From Ziziphus jujuba (taxonomy: Eukaryota; Streptophyta; Magnoliopsida; Rosales; Rhamnaceae): a stretch of 64,000 nucleotides of DNA. Where the stretch lies: the NCBI RefSeq assembly GCF_031755915.1, contig NC_083381.1, positions 4,848,501-4,912,500 of the forward strand, given 5' to 3'. Positions 24,283 through 35,700 of the stretch are shown here, piece by piece. A program made the translations under genes and the position numbers. The notes below the pieces were generated by a model. The model worked only from the letters and a program-made list of their open reading frames with translations. It had not been told where the DNA came from and ran no database searches. How positions within the stretch are numbered: position 1 is the stretch's first letter; each line of letters starts with the position of its first letter.

Positions 24283-25669
24283 TGATGCAGAATGGAAACG
24301 CAAAAGAAAATGATAAAAATTTCAAAAAACATACAACAATAATCTAAATTTGTGGATTCACTTACGATGAATAACTTAGATTTAGAAATCAAAGACTTGC
24401 TGATTTTGTAGAAAACCAAAGAATTTGATAAAAATTGAGAAAAAAAACTCAAAATATTACTCATCATCAATTCCCCATTACAACCACGAATATTAAGCAT
24501 TTGTAGGCATAAAAATCCCTAATACATAAACTAAGAAAACCAAAGATAACTAATCACTAAAATTGCATAGTTAAAAAGATTCTTAAACAACGATAAAAAT
24601 AAAATATTAAATCTTCTTATTTGCGAAATTAAAATTAAATTAATTAATTTTCATGAATTATTTTTAATTTATCCGGATTCGGAATGCTCAAAATGCTCCG
24701 TATAATTTATTGCCTTGTATGCTACATCATTCTTCCCTTCTTGGAAGCAACTTGTCCTCAAGCTGCAATTTTAAAATTGGAATCTTCCGTTCCAAATAAA
24801 AAATATATATATTTAGAATATTTTAATTTTCTAGAAATCTAAAACTATTGATTGCATAGTTGGAAACTTTTGAAATCTCGATCATCAATCTTCACATAGG
24901 GCAACTAGATCAACTTAATTGTTTGAAATTTTCAAACAATGAATCTTAATTCCAAGAAAATCAAGATGAAAATTGATTTTCTTCAACTTGCTCCTCACTG
25001 AAAATTGGATCAGAATCAAAATCAACGGATTTATCCTCTTCAAAATCGAATCCCCTCAAGTGGGGCAACACACCAAATAGATCCATGTGTTATTATACTT
25101 TCGTGATTTTGCTATATATGTTCATACTCTTCATCTATCTACTCATCGTAGGCAGAGAAGCATTTCCAAGGCGGCGTTTCTCTATGCTATGGAGAACGCT
25201 AACCAGACTTTGATACTAATTGATGCAGAGTAGAAGCGTAAAAAATGGTAAAATCTCACAAAAACTTATAACGATAATCTAAATTAATTTACGAATAACC
25301 AAGATTTAGAAATTAAAGAGTTGTTGATTCCACAGAATACCAGTGAATTTGATAAAAATTGAGAAAAAAAAAAAAGAAACCTCAAAATATTATTCATCAT
25401 CAGCCCCCATTACCTCCACCAATACTAAGTATATGTAGGCATACAAAATTCTAATACATAAATTAAGAAAACAAAAAATTACAAATCACTAAAATTCCAT
25501 AGTTAAAAAGGTTCCTAAACATAGATGGAAATGAAATATGAAATTCCCTTATTTATGAAATTAAATCTACGTTAATCAAATCTAAGTTAATCGATTTTCC
25601 TAAATTATTTCTAATTTATCCGGAATGCCGAAAATACTTCATATAATTTATCACCTTTATGCTACTTCA
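24283..25669 (-). mobile_element. Short non-autonomous LTR retrotransposon (gypsy-derived)
   Basis: Two LTRs, 24,283-24,729 (447 bp) and 25,221-25,669 (449 bp), TGATGCAG...TCA on the plus strand, enclose only 491 bp. A perfect 5-bp duplication ATTCT flanks it (24,278-24,282 and 25,670-25,674). On the minus strand a primer-site-like TTAGTATCAAAGTC follows the right LTR, and a purine tract AAGAAGGGAAGAATGA precedes the left one. Just before that tract the frame reads LQLEDKLLPRREE then stop, similar to the last residues of chromovirus-type gypsy polyproteins, so it is a deletion derivative of a gypsy element. The LTRs differ at many positions, so it is much older than the TRIM at 20,656. Confidence 0.88.
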
Positions 25670-26073
25670 ATTCTCAAGCACCTATATAATGATTTTTAGT
25701 TACAATTTTTTTTTCCCTATGATTTAGGGTTTAGGTAATTAATATAGCTTAGGGCCAATACTTTAAAAATATTTTTATCTAAACTTATTTTTGTAAAAGA
25801 AAATATATAGTTTATAAAACTTAAAATAAAATCTGAATTAACATAAATAAAAATATTTACAAGAAATAAGAAAATATTGTTGTATAATAAAACGTGAAAT
25901 GAATATATTTAAACTCCTAATTGTTTTTTGGAGCAAACTAGGATTGAAAAATATATAGAAATTATGTTTTTGTTTTTCTAAAGATTACATTTATTCATAA
26001 AAAGCTACATAAATATTTAAAAAAACATGAAAAATACTTTTCCCAAAAGTTAATTTGATGATTTGATGCTAAG

Positions 26074-27105
26074 TGTAACATCCCACATCGGTTGGAAAGG
26101 GGAACGAAGCATGGCTTATAAGCGTGTGGATACCTTTCCCTTCTAGAAGGCCTTCCTGTGACCCACCGTTGAAAGGGGTCAGGAACGTAAAACCTTGAGG
26201 TATGCTTCCGCTGCCAAAGAGGACAATATCTTGGTTGGGCCTGAGAGGTCCAGGCTAGTGGGACTAGCAGGTGTAGGGGTGGGACCCCTAACCACTAAAA
26301 GGCCCTCCGGGTGAAAGATCCTGTGAACGTAAAACCTTGAAGGGGGCTACGGCCTGGAATACCCCAAAGAGGACAATATCTTGGTTGGGCCTGGGAGGCC
26401 CGGGCTAGTGGGACTAGCAGGTGTAGGGGTGGGACCCCTAACCACTAAGAGGCATTTTCCTATGACCCACCGTTGTACTGGGGTCGGGAAGAGCAAAACC
26501 GTGCGGGCCGGACCCAAAGCGGACAATATCTTGAGGCGGGTGGTCTGGGCTATTACAGTAGTATCAGAGCCGGACCCGGATCGGTGTGCCAGGGAGGACG
26601 CTGAACCCTAAGGAGGGTGGATTGTAACATCCCACATCGGTTGGAAAGGGAAACAAAGTATGGCTTATAAGCGTGTGGATACCTTTCCCTTCAAGAGGCC
26701 TTCCTGTGACCCACCGTTGAAAGGGGTCGGGAACGTAAAACCTTGAGGTATGCTTCCACTGCCAAAGAGGACAATATCTTGGTTGGGTCTGGGAGATTCG
26801 GCCTAGTGGGACTAGCAGGTGTAGGGGTGGGACCCCTAACCACTAAGAGGCCTTCCAGGTGAAAGATCCTATGAACGTAAAACCTTGAGGGGGACTACGG
26901 CCTGGAATACCCCAAAGAGGACAATATCTTGGTTGGGCCTGGGAGGCCCGGGCTAGTGGGACTAGCAGGTGTAGGGGTGGGACCCCTAACCACTAAGAGG
27001 CCTTTTCCTGTGACCCACCATTGTACTGGGGTCGAGAAGAGCAAAACCGTGCGGGCCGAGCCCAAAGAGGACAATATCTTGAGGCGGGTGGTCTGGGCTG
27101 TTACA
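26074..27105 (+). mobile_element. TRIM retrotransposon, long-LTR form
   Basis: LTRs 26,074-26,557 (484 bp) and 26,623-27,105 (483 bp) flank a 65-bp core with primer site GTATCAGAGCC and purine tract AAGGAGGGTGGAT. Perfect 5-bp duplication CTAAG (26,069-26,073 and 27,106-27,110). LTR ends match those of the TRIM at 20,656 (TGTAACATCCCACATCGG; GCGTGTGGATACC), so it is the same family, but each LTR here is longer because a module of roughly 160 bp (GGACAATATCTTGGTTGGG through CCCCTAACCACTAAGAGG) occurs twice. The homologous empty site is at about 32,560. The open frames in it are chance. Confidence 0.94.
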
Positions 27106-27230
27106 CTAAGTAGCTAAATATTGAATTAAATAATGGGTAATTTTCCCTTAAATAAAATAGTAATTACTAACTATTCTAGACTTAAATCTCATATTAATAA
27201 GAAAATTGGATTAGTTTGGACATAAATAAA

Positions 27231-27377
27231 CTATTTATGCTCAAAAATTTTTAAAGCTATAACTTTTTAATCATATGTCAGAATTTAATATGCCACTAGT
27301 TTATGTACTCGTGTCATTGAGTTCTACATAATGTTATACATGCCAAACCAAAAACTTGACTATTTAAAAAGTTAAAC
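27231..27377 (-). repeat. Degenerate fragment of the X3.4 5' region
   Basis: On the minus strand it follows the family between about 60 and 200 bp from the start: a GACACGAGT(T/A)CATAAACTAGTGGCA-like stretch and an AAAGTTATAGCT stretch match GAGTTCATAGACTAGTAGCA and GAAAGTTATGAGC elsewhere. No ends are preserved. Confidence 0.5.
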
Positions 27378-27662
27378 TGTAAGATCTAGGAGCCCGAAGG
27401 GCCAAAATCAGTAAATAATAGATTGGGCAGTTCAGCGTAAGGCTACTATAGGATAGTGTGGTTGGGTGTAGGATATTGGTAAGTTGCTTTATTGGCAAGG
27501 CTAACTAGTGTTCAATTCCACATCGCCTAGTGTGAAACAAGGATGATTCAGATGTAAATAAGTCACTCTTTTAACAATTAAGGGTTTTTTAGAACGTTTG
27601 CTTTCAACGTAGGAAGACTCTTACGCTAAGCCTACTCTAGTGCAAGCAATGATAGGATGGGT

Positions 27663-28212
27663 AAGGGTATAAAAGAATTGAGTCGAACTGAGTAGTAGCA
27701 TTCTTAAGCTCGGCTCACATAATTTTATGAGTGCTTAAGCTTGGTTTAAGTTCATAAATTTTGAAATCACTTACTTAAACCCGACTCAGCTCGCTCATAA
27801 AAAATTTGATTTTAGCTCGGCTGACTAGTCACGTTATGAAAATTTAAAAACTTGAATATTTATTTTTTTAAAATAAAAATGTTATTATTAATAATCAATA
27901 AGTTCCATTGATTCTATTAATTTTATTATAAAATCAATTTATTTTTAAAAATTTATAAATTTAAAATATAAAAAATATTGTTTATACATTATAATATAAA
28001 TACTTAATGTGCTTAAATTCATGATATAATTTTTATATAAATACATATATATGATAAATTTAAGCTACTCACTAGCTTAATCTATTTCTCGACTCAAAAG
28101 CTTCATTTATTGTTCAAGCTTAGCTCTTTTTTTTATGAGTTAAGTTTCATCGAGCTAAAATTAAGCCTAGCTTGAGTTGATTCTAAGCTACTTGAGCCTA
28201 TTTACAATCCTA
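27663..28212. mobile_element. hAT-like non-autonomous element
   Basis: 550 bp between an 8-bp duplication with one mismatch (GGATGGGT at 27,655-27,662, AGATGGGT at 28,213-28,220). The ends AAGGGTATAAA and TTTACAATCCTA are imperfect inverted repeats, and the subterminal regions are rich in GCTC-GGCT / GAGCTAA-type words facing opposite ways, as in common plant hAT derivatives. It sits inside the 5S-like box of the Cassandra LTR. No transposase frame. Confidence 0.72.
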
Positions 28213-28637
28213 AGATGGGTGATCTTCTAGGAAGTTTGAACAAAAAATCCCAAACCATCTAAAGTGCAGTGGATAAATTGGAGATAATATCGGTGGACAA
28301 TATTAGAGCCTATACTTGGCTATAAGTGTGCCAGCAAGAACATTAGGCCTTAAGGGAGTTGTATTGTAAGACCTATGAGTCCAGAAGAATGCGGGGCAAA
28401 AATGGCCAAAATTAGTGAACAATACACTACGGTATATGGTGATGACTAGTGACGGTTCGATGTGAGACTACCAGAATAAATATGGGCAGGTAAGAGGCAC
28501 TAGTAGCCTACCTTACTGATAAGGATAACCAGTATCTAATCCCACATTGCCTAAGTATGGAATGATAATGGTTCAAATGTAAAATAGTTACTCTTTTAAC
28601 AACCAAGGCATTTTCAAAGCATTTGGCTTCAGGGTTT

Positions 28638-28705
28638 GAAAAAACTTTTAGGTTAAGCGTGCTTTAATGGAAGCAATTCTAAGATGGGTGACATTCTATG
28701 AAGTC
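28638..28705 (+). other. 5S rRNA-like segment in Cassandra LTR
   Basis: Follows the 3' half of plant 5S rRNA (internal control region of RNA polymerase III): TTAAGCGTGCTT, then a diverged middle, then GATGGGTGAC and AAGTC. In Cassandra elements this region is thought to drive transcription. It is not a functional 5S gene, because the 5' half is missing. Confidence 0.72.
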
Positions 28706-28940
28706 TGAACAAAAAATCCCATACCATCAAGAGTCTTGTGGATAAATTGGGAACAATATCAGTAGAGAGTGAGATGCTAATAGAGACAAGATGTTACATA
28801 AACCTAGGACTCATAAATGGTCCTTATGACCCATAAATGGTGTTATTGTTTAAACTCGATCAAAATTTTAAAATTTCAAGTAGTTATCAAGACAATTTAT
28901 GACAATTAGTGTGAGTGCATAGGACCATAAATGGTCTTGT

Positions 28941-29627
28941 TGTGAGAACCAGTGTGAGCAAGTACGGGGCATTGGCAGACTATTTGGTATGCAATGTCAC
29001 ATTGCTCGAGTATGGATTAAGGGATGTTTCAAATGTAATAATAGTTACTCTCATAATGCTGAGGCTTTTTCAAAGCAGTTGGCTTCAAGGTTTTAAAGAA
29101 CTCCTAAGTTAAGAGTTCTCAAGTTCTCAAGCGAGAGCAATCCTAGGAAGCTTTAACAAAAAACCCCTACACTGAGTGCGATGGCTAAATTAAGGATAAT
29201 ATCTGCGGAGAGAGACAAGTTTACCAGTAGATACGAGTTGCTACAAATAGTATTAGTGCTTGTACTCAGTCGAAAATGTCTCAGCAAAGATGCTAGGCCT
29301 CAAAGAATATGGATTGTGATGACCAGTGTCGGCGTGTGTGGGAATTGATAGGCTATTTGGTGTCCAATCCAACATCGTTCGAGAGTAGATCAAGATATAG
29401 TTCAAATTTAATGATAGTCACTCTCATAACACCGGAGCCTTTTAAAAGTGGTTAGCTTCAAGGTTTGAAAGAATTCTTAAATTAAGCTTGCTTAGGCGAG
29501 AGCAATCCTATAATAGATGATTTCCTCGGGGGCTCTGAACAAAAATCTATATATCAAGAGTAGTAATTAAATTGGGAATAATATTGACAAAGAATTATAG
29601 GTCCACCAAAGAAGGCAGGGTGTTACA
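28941..29627 (+). mobile_element. Second Cassandra-type TRIM, degenerate
   Basis: LTR copies at about 28,941-29,245 and 29,315-29,627 start TGTGA(G/T) and end (C/T)TACA. The ~70-bp core between them has a TAGTATTAGTGC primer-site remnant and a purine-rich CTCAAAGAATATGGAT tract. 5S-like words survive in both: AAGTTAAG...AAGCGAGAGCAATCCTAGGAAG near 29,107-29,150 and AAATTAAGCTTGCTTAGGCG near 29,480-29,500. I found no clean target duplication. Confidence 0.72.
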
Positions 29628-29676
29628 CAAGTTGTTACATAATTATATGATTCGATTTATTAGAGACAAGATATAC

Positions 29677-29708
<32 letters not shown>

Positions 29709-31439
29709 CATAGCATCAGTACATATAAAACATGAGGCAATATTTCAACAATATACAGTAAAACCTTTCTATAGTCATATGATTGGAACTAATATAATTT
29801 TATAACTACGAGGAGGCTATAATTTAGTAGATTTGTAGTTAAAAAATTTTACTATCTAACACAACATATACAATCCTCAATCAATCTAGTTTTACTTTTC
29901 TTTCATTAAGAAAAAATTTGCAAATAATTTAATTTGTTATTTGAATATTTAGCTTCGATAAGAAGGTGTCCATGCCGGCTAAGTATTATATATAGCAAGT
30001 TCATAAATATTGTAAAAACTCTAAATGTATGATTCTCAAACAACTTTACATATATATTTTATGTCATTTTAAATTTTTAATGTACCATATTTTTTTTTGC
30101 AATATGCATATAATTATTATTTTGTAGAAGTAAAGTTTTTTAGGATGGAACCTAAAAATGTATAATTTATTAAAATATAGAATTTACTCTTATCTATAAA
30201 TGGTCCAAAATTAAAACCAAATTGTTAGAGGTTGAATGAAGGATATCACCAAAAAAAAAAAAAAAAAAAAGATTTTAACATCTATATATATATATATATA
30301 ATTAGAATATACGAAGAAATCTTGACCGGCAAAAGTGGACGTCGAACGCATGCATATGTTCAAAGATATTTTATTGAATACATTTATAAAAATATTAATA
30401 TATATATATATATATATAACTTAATAGGACGAGTTATAAATGGGTTCTAGATGTTATTCACAGACATGTCAAATCATATGGTTGTAACAAAAGTACATGC
30501 ATTTACAAAGTAGTTACATTACAACGGCGGATCCAGAAAATTTTCTTGGCAGAGGGATACCATTACATTGCCAAGCATTGGTTATTTTCTAATGTGTGGT
30601 TTGAAGATATAATAAGCATAGAAAAAGATGTAACAAAGTTAGAAAGTCCAATAATTAGAATATTCACGAAAACAATTTTTTTTTTAGGGGAAAGGAAAAC
30701 AGGTAAAGAAAATTTAAAAATAAAAAAGGAAAATGATCTATACACGTGCACACAAATTGATCGTGATCAGAAAACGACAAACTAGAATAATACTATAATC
30801 TAGGATTCAAAGTAGATTCATATAAACAATTAATGAAAGACTTTGCTCAAATTAAACTATCCCGGATATCACATAAACAAACAATATACACATATCAAAT
30901 TTAATGGACCTACCTTATTAAGAGATCTGAAATTCATAAATGCTTTTACATAGATGAAGGGTTCAAATTAACTGAGCATTCACTAATTTGAACACCAATC
31001 CACGTGTATGACCATGTCTACTAACACATAAACATCAATAGTCCATACTATTTTATGGTGATAAAAAATAGGAAGATAGTGTCCAAATCGTGTGAGGATT
31101 TTTCTCAAGCAAGAACAAAATAGCAATAGTTAGATTAGGAATTCGTACTGATAACCTAGTATAAAATAAAGAAGAAAAAATATAGAAGAGAATATTAAAG
31201 GAGGAAAATAATTCTATTATTATGTGTTTTGTAAGAATGATGAGGGCTTTATTTGTAGTCTCTTTCATAATATAGATAATTACAAAAACACAGAGACAGC
31301 TAACTAAAATCATATATAAGAATGATAATATATAGAGATATCAATATCAAATATTGAAGAAGTTTTCTTATTTGAATGGGTGACAAACATTGACATTTGA
31401 TATTACTATAAGAATGATAATATCATACCAATGTAATAT
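29628..31439. other. AT-rich spacer, no gene seen
   Basis: Several (TA)n tracts occur (29,670-29,710, 30,282-30,300, 30,398-30,418) and a poly(A) run lies at 30,250-30,270. Short open frames at 30,232-30,785 are Lys/Ile/Tyr-rich and built on these simple repeats; I see no protein family in them. Confidence 0.5.
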
Positions 31440-32640
31440 TATTCTTTTTGTGTTGTGTTGGATGTCTAAAAATTCAAGTTTTACACTACAATAGAAAATT
31501 TATAAATTTGAATATTATATTCTCTCATCATAATATATATATATATATATATCTATATATGTGTATTTTTATTTTAGTAAAATATGTTTTTAAATTATTT
31601 ATATTGTTTTTATAAAAAATTCTTTTCAAATAATTATTTTTTTATATATTTGTTAATTATTTGTTCAATATTGTCCGATTCTTTATGAAAACAATAATTA
31701 TATGTTTATTTTATAACATTTACTATTTTATTATGTTTATTTTATAACATTTACTATTTTATTATTTGTACACAGTAACAATTTATTAAGGGTTTATATT
31801 TTTATATTTTGAAATTATCTATAAGGTTTTTTTTATAAAAGTTCTTCTCAAATAATTATTTTTTCCATATTTAGCTATTACTTGTACAATTGTTTTTTTT
31901 TAGTTATTACTTGTACAAATTTTCTTCCCAATTCTTGATGAAGAAATATTTATATATCTCGTTATAAACATTTAATTTTCAATATTATTTATTTTTTAGT
32001 AAAAAAAATGAAATTAGATGATTGAAAAAGACAAACAATGAGAACTTTTTTATAAATTCTCCCAAAAAAAAAACAATTTTCAATATATATTTATGAAATT
32101 GTTGTCATGTATCTTTTAACATTTTAAGATACTCATGCATATAATCTTTTTTTTTTTGGTTACATTTTTTAAAATTTCTTTTTGGGGTTAAGATTAGGGT
32201 TTCTGTAGTTAGTATAGTTTTACTGGGCAAAACATCAATAGTTCAAAAATATTTATATCTAAACTTTATTTTGTCAAAAATATTAAATATTAAGAAACCT
32301 GCCTAAAACCTGGATTTAAAATTTTAAAAATATTTATAAGTAATAAGAAAATACTAAAAAAATATTGTTTAGTGATAAATCATTGAAAGAATAGAATTAA
32401 ACTAGTATATTTAAAAAATATATAGCAAATGTGATTTTATTTTATTTATGGGGAAAAAAACTGCATTTGCTTATAAAAGCTATATGTATAAATTTTTAGA
32501 TAATATGACACATATATCCTTTTGCGAAAATTAATTTGATAATTTGATGCTAGGTATCTAAATACTGAATTAAACCATGGAAAATTTTCTTTTTTTTTAT
32601 AGAATTGTAATTATAAACAATTATAAATTCATTCTGATAT
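31440..32640 (+). repeat. 5' flank of the intact CNL gene, duplicated copy without insertions
   Basis: Aligns with 23,560-27,230 once the two elements there are removed. The TRIM target region is seen here as TTTGATGCTAGGTATCTAAATA near 32,545-32,570 with nothing inserted. The site matching 24,283 falls near 32,125. The promoter of the CNL gene should lie in this AT-rich stretch, but no single TATA box stands out. Confidence 0.8.
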
Positions 32641-32759
32641 TTTATTTGGTTTACATTTTCAGACTCCACAAATTTGAATAGTCAAAAAGAAGAAAAAACA
32701 AAAAAAAAAAAAGGGAAAAAAAAGTAAAAGGAAAAGAAAAGTGTTTTGGAGAGCAAGTT

Positions 32760-35700
32760 ATGGAACAAATTATGACTATTGCTGATTGGATTGCAACAAT
32801 TGCCGAGTATACAGTTCAACCAATCGTACGCCAAGTTTGCTATGTGGTTCAATACAAATCAAAGATAGCAGATCTAGAAACTCAAGTTAGGAACTTGGAT
32901 TTACTGAAAGGCAGGGTGCAGCATTCTGTGGATGAAGGTGAGAGAAAAAATAAAAAAGCTGAAGACGATGTCAAAAAGTGGTTCGAAAATGTTGGCGAGG
33001 TTATTGAAAAGGCAAACAAATTCTCTGAAGAGGCAAACAAATTCGTTGAAGAAGAACATCAAGCAAACATGAAATGTCTCCATGGGTGTTGTGCAAATCT
33101 GAAGCCTCGTCATCAACTTGGCAGGAAATCAACAAAAATAAAGAAAGAGGTTGCCGAGTTACGGACAGAGGGTGAAAAATACACCACCCAACTAGTTTCA
33201 TACCGTGCTTCTCTTCCAGAGACATGGAACACATCTACCACATCTGAGGCATTTCAATCAAGGACATCAATTATGAATAGCATCATAAAAGAATTGTTGA
33301 GACCTGACATCAACATTATCGGAGTGTATGGATTGGGTGGTGTGGGGAAGACCACACTTGTCAAACAAGTTTCTGATCATGTTCAACAAAGCCACTTGTT
33401 TGATGAGGTGGCTATGGCAACCGTCTCTCAGAACCAGGACCCCAAAAGAATTCAAGGAGAAATTGCTGACAAGTTGGATTTGAAGTTTCAACAAGAGACC
33501 ATAGCTGGAAGAGCATTGAATTTGAAAGAAAGGACAAGAAACAAGAAGATTTTGATAATCTTAGATGATATTTGGACAAAACTTAATTTGGAGGTCGTGG
33601 GACTTGAACCTGTTGGGGGATGTAAAATCTTAGCAACCTCTAGAACTCGAGAAGTGTTATCCGAAACGGGTACACGAAATGAATTTAAGCTTGAAGTTTT
33701 ACATGAGCAAGAAAGTTGGATTTTATTTGAGAAGAAGGCAGGGGATGTGGTAAAAGATCTGGCTATAAGAAATATAGCTGTTGAAGTAGCCAAAAGATGT
33801 TCAGGTTTGCCGGTTTTAATCATCTCAGTTGCAAGTTCTTTAAGAAGTAAAAACGAATATTCATGGAAAGATGCTTTGGAAAGTCTAAAAAAGATTGACA
33901 GGAATGAAATGCAAGAAAAATCATACTCAGTTCTAGAGTGGAGTTACAACCAGTTACGTGATAACGAGGCAAAGTCATTTTTCTTGCTATGTGCAATGAC
34001 TGTGGTAGGAAACGGAGTTTCACTCAGAGACTTGTTGATGTATAGTTTTGGCTTGGGTATACTTAGAAATATGGATACTTTGGAGAAAGCACGTAATAGA
34101 TTGTATTCATTAGTTGATTACCTTAAAGACTCTTGTCTATTGCTTGACGGTGAAGATGATCAATATCCCGAAATGCATGATGTTGCCCGTGATGCTGCTC
34201 TATACATTGCTAGAAAAGAGCACCAGGTTTTATCAGTAACAAAGGGAAATGAGTTGAAAACATGGCCCGAGAAGGATTTTTCAGAGGATTGCAATATGAT
34301 TTTTTTCGATGCCGGCAGTACTATCCCAGCTGGGCTTCCTGCAAAGTTGCAATGTCCAAAGCTAAAATTGTTTCTTCTTGTAAATAATGATGATAAGCCA
34401 CTGGAAGTCCCAGAAAATTTCTTTGAAGAGATGAAGGAACTCAAAGTGCTGGATTTAACAAGTTTTCGTAATCTTCTACTGCCTCCATCTTTTGTTTCCC
34501 TAACAAATCTTCAAACATTGTGTTTGGAAGATTGCATGTTTACGGATGACGATGATGTCCTACCTAAAATCGGTGAGCTACGGGGTTTACAAATTCTTAG
34601 TTTGGCACGCTCTCATGTTGGAAAATTGTGCAAAGAAATAGGACAGTTGACTTGTCTACGATTGTTGGATTTGAGCTATTGCATAAAGCTTGAAATTATT
34701 CCACCGAATGTCTTATCGAATTTAAGCAGCCTAGAAGAGTTGAACATGAAGTACAGCTTTAAAAATTGGGAAGCCGAAGGAGTTACAGGTGAAAGACAAA
34801 TTAATGCCAGTGTTTCAGAGCTAAAGCACTTGTCTCAGTTGACCACATTGAACGTAAGTGTTGAGAATGCTGACGCTTTGCCAACAAGCTTATTCTCTGA
34901 TCAGTTAGAAAGATTCAGAATAAGTGTTGGTGGCGTGTTTCCTTTGAGGGAGTTTATGGGCTATGAAAACTCAAAGAAGCTAAGACTCGAACTCACAAGA
35001 AGCGATCAATTGGATCAAAGTCTTAAAATGCTTATAAAGAAATCTGAAAATTTGTACTTGGATCTGGTGGAAGGAGTTAGTAATTGTATTCCTCAACTAG
35101 ACAGTGAGGGATTTCCTCAACTGAAACGTCTCAACCTCCAAAATCATGCTGGTGAAATGAAGCATATCATTGAATCAATCAATTATACTCATTCTGCCTT
35201 CCCAAAATTGGAGTCACTACGTCTATATGATGTCTCAAGTGTGGAAAGTATATGTTATCCTCAGCTAGGAATCGGCTCTTTTGGGAAACTAAGGACCATA
35301 TGTGCTGACGGGTGCAGTGGATTGAAGAATCTTTTCCCATTTTCTATGGTCAATTGCTTCTTGCAGCTTCAAGAAACGGAATTGAGTTACTGTGACATCT
35401 TAGAAGAGGTTTTTGTTGCAGAAAAAGTAGATAAGAGTTTCATTCGTCAAGACATGGATCCCACTGAGTTCTGTCAATTGAAAGTTCTGAGTCTTGTACA
35501 TCTACCACAGTTTATTGGCTTCTCCTCTATAGGTGGCAGTGAAGATGAGATTCTTAATAATTCGGCACCACTTTTCAATTGGAAGGTAATTAATATTCGC
35601 TTGTGTGTGTTTGTGTGTATGTGTGTATATATACGTATGTTTCCAAAAGTTTAAGCTAATTAATTGGAGGTGGGTTATTGGTTATTGTTATTTTAATATT

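Larger units (their letters stand above)
23560..27230 (+). repeat. Duplicated 5' flank of a lost CNL paralogue
   Basis: The pieces 23,560-24,282, 25,670-26,073 and 27,106-27,230 align in order with 31,440-32,640, the DNA just upstream of the intact CNL gene. Shared words include AAGTTTTACA, AATATTATATTCTCTCA, TTATTTGTACACA, TTTATCTAAACTT and TTTGATGCTA(A/G)G. The two gaps are exactly two LTR elements with target duplications. Where the CNL start codon should follow, Cassandra and other debris occur instead, so the gene of this duplicate has been deleted. Confidence 0.82.
27378..28798 (+). mobile_element. Cassandra-type TRIM with a nested hAT-like element
   Basis: The element starts TGTAAGATC and ends GATGTTACA, flanked by a perfect 5-bp duplication TAAAC (27,373-27,377 and 28,799-28,803). 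The first LTR runs from 27,378 to near 28,300, interrupted at 27,663-28,212. The core has a degenerate primer site (TTAGAGCC) and a purine tract (TTAAGGGAG). The second LTR starts at about 28,366 (TGTAAGACCTATGAG). The second LTR carries a 5S rRNA-like stretch at about 28,638-28,705: GGTTAAGCGTGCTTTA, GATGGGTGACATTC, TGAAGTC. No coding capacity. Confidence 0.87.

Noticed and set aside
26381..27117. Two similar Gly/Arg-rich open frames starting MVGPGRPGLVG
   Set aside because: They are the same repeated LTR module of the TRIM, cross LTR and core boundaries, and have no domain.
28638..28705. A genuine 5S rRNA gene
   Set aside because: Only the 3' half of 5S is recognisable, and it lies in an LTR with TG...CA ends and a TAAAC duplication.
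32901..34444. Minus-strand open frames inside the CNL gene
   Set aside because: They are antisense shadows of a long coding exon with clear NB-ARC motifs.
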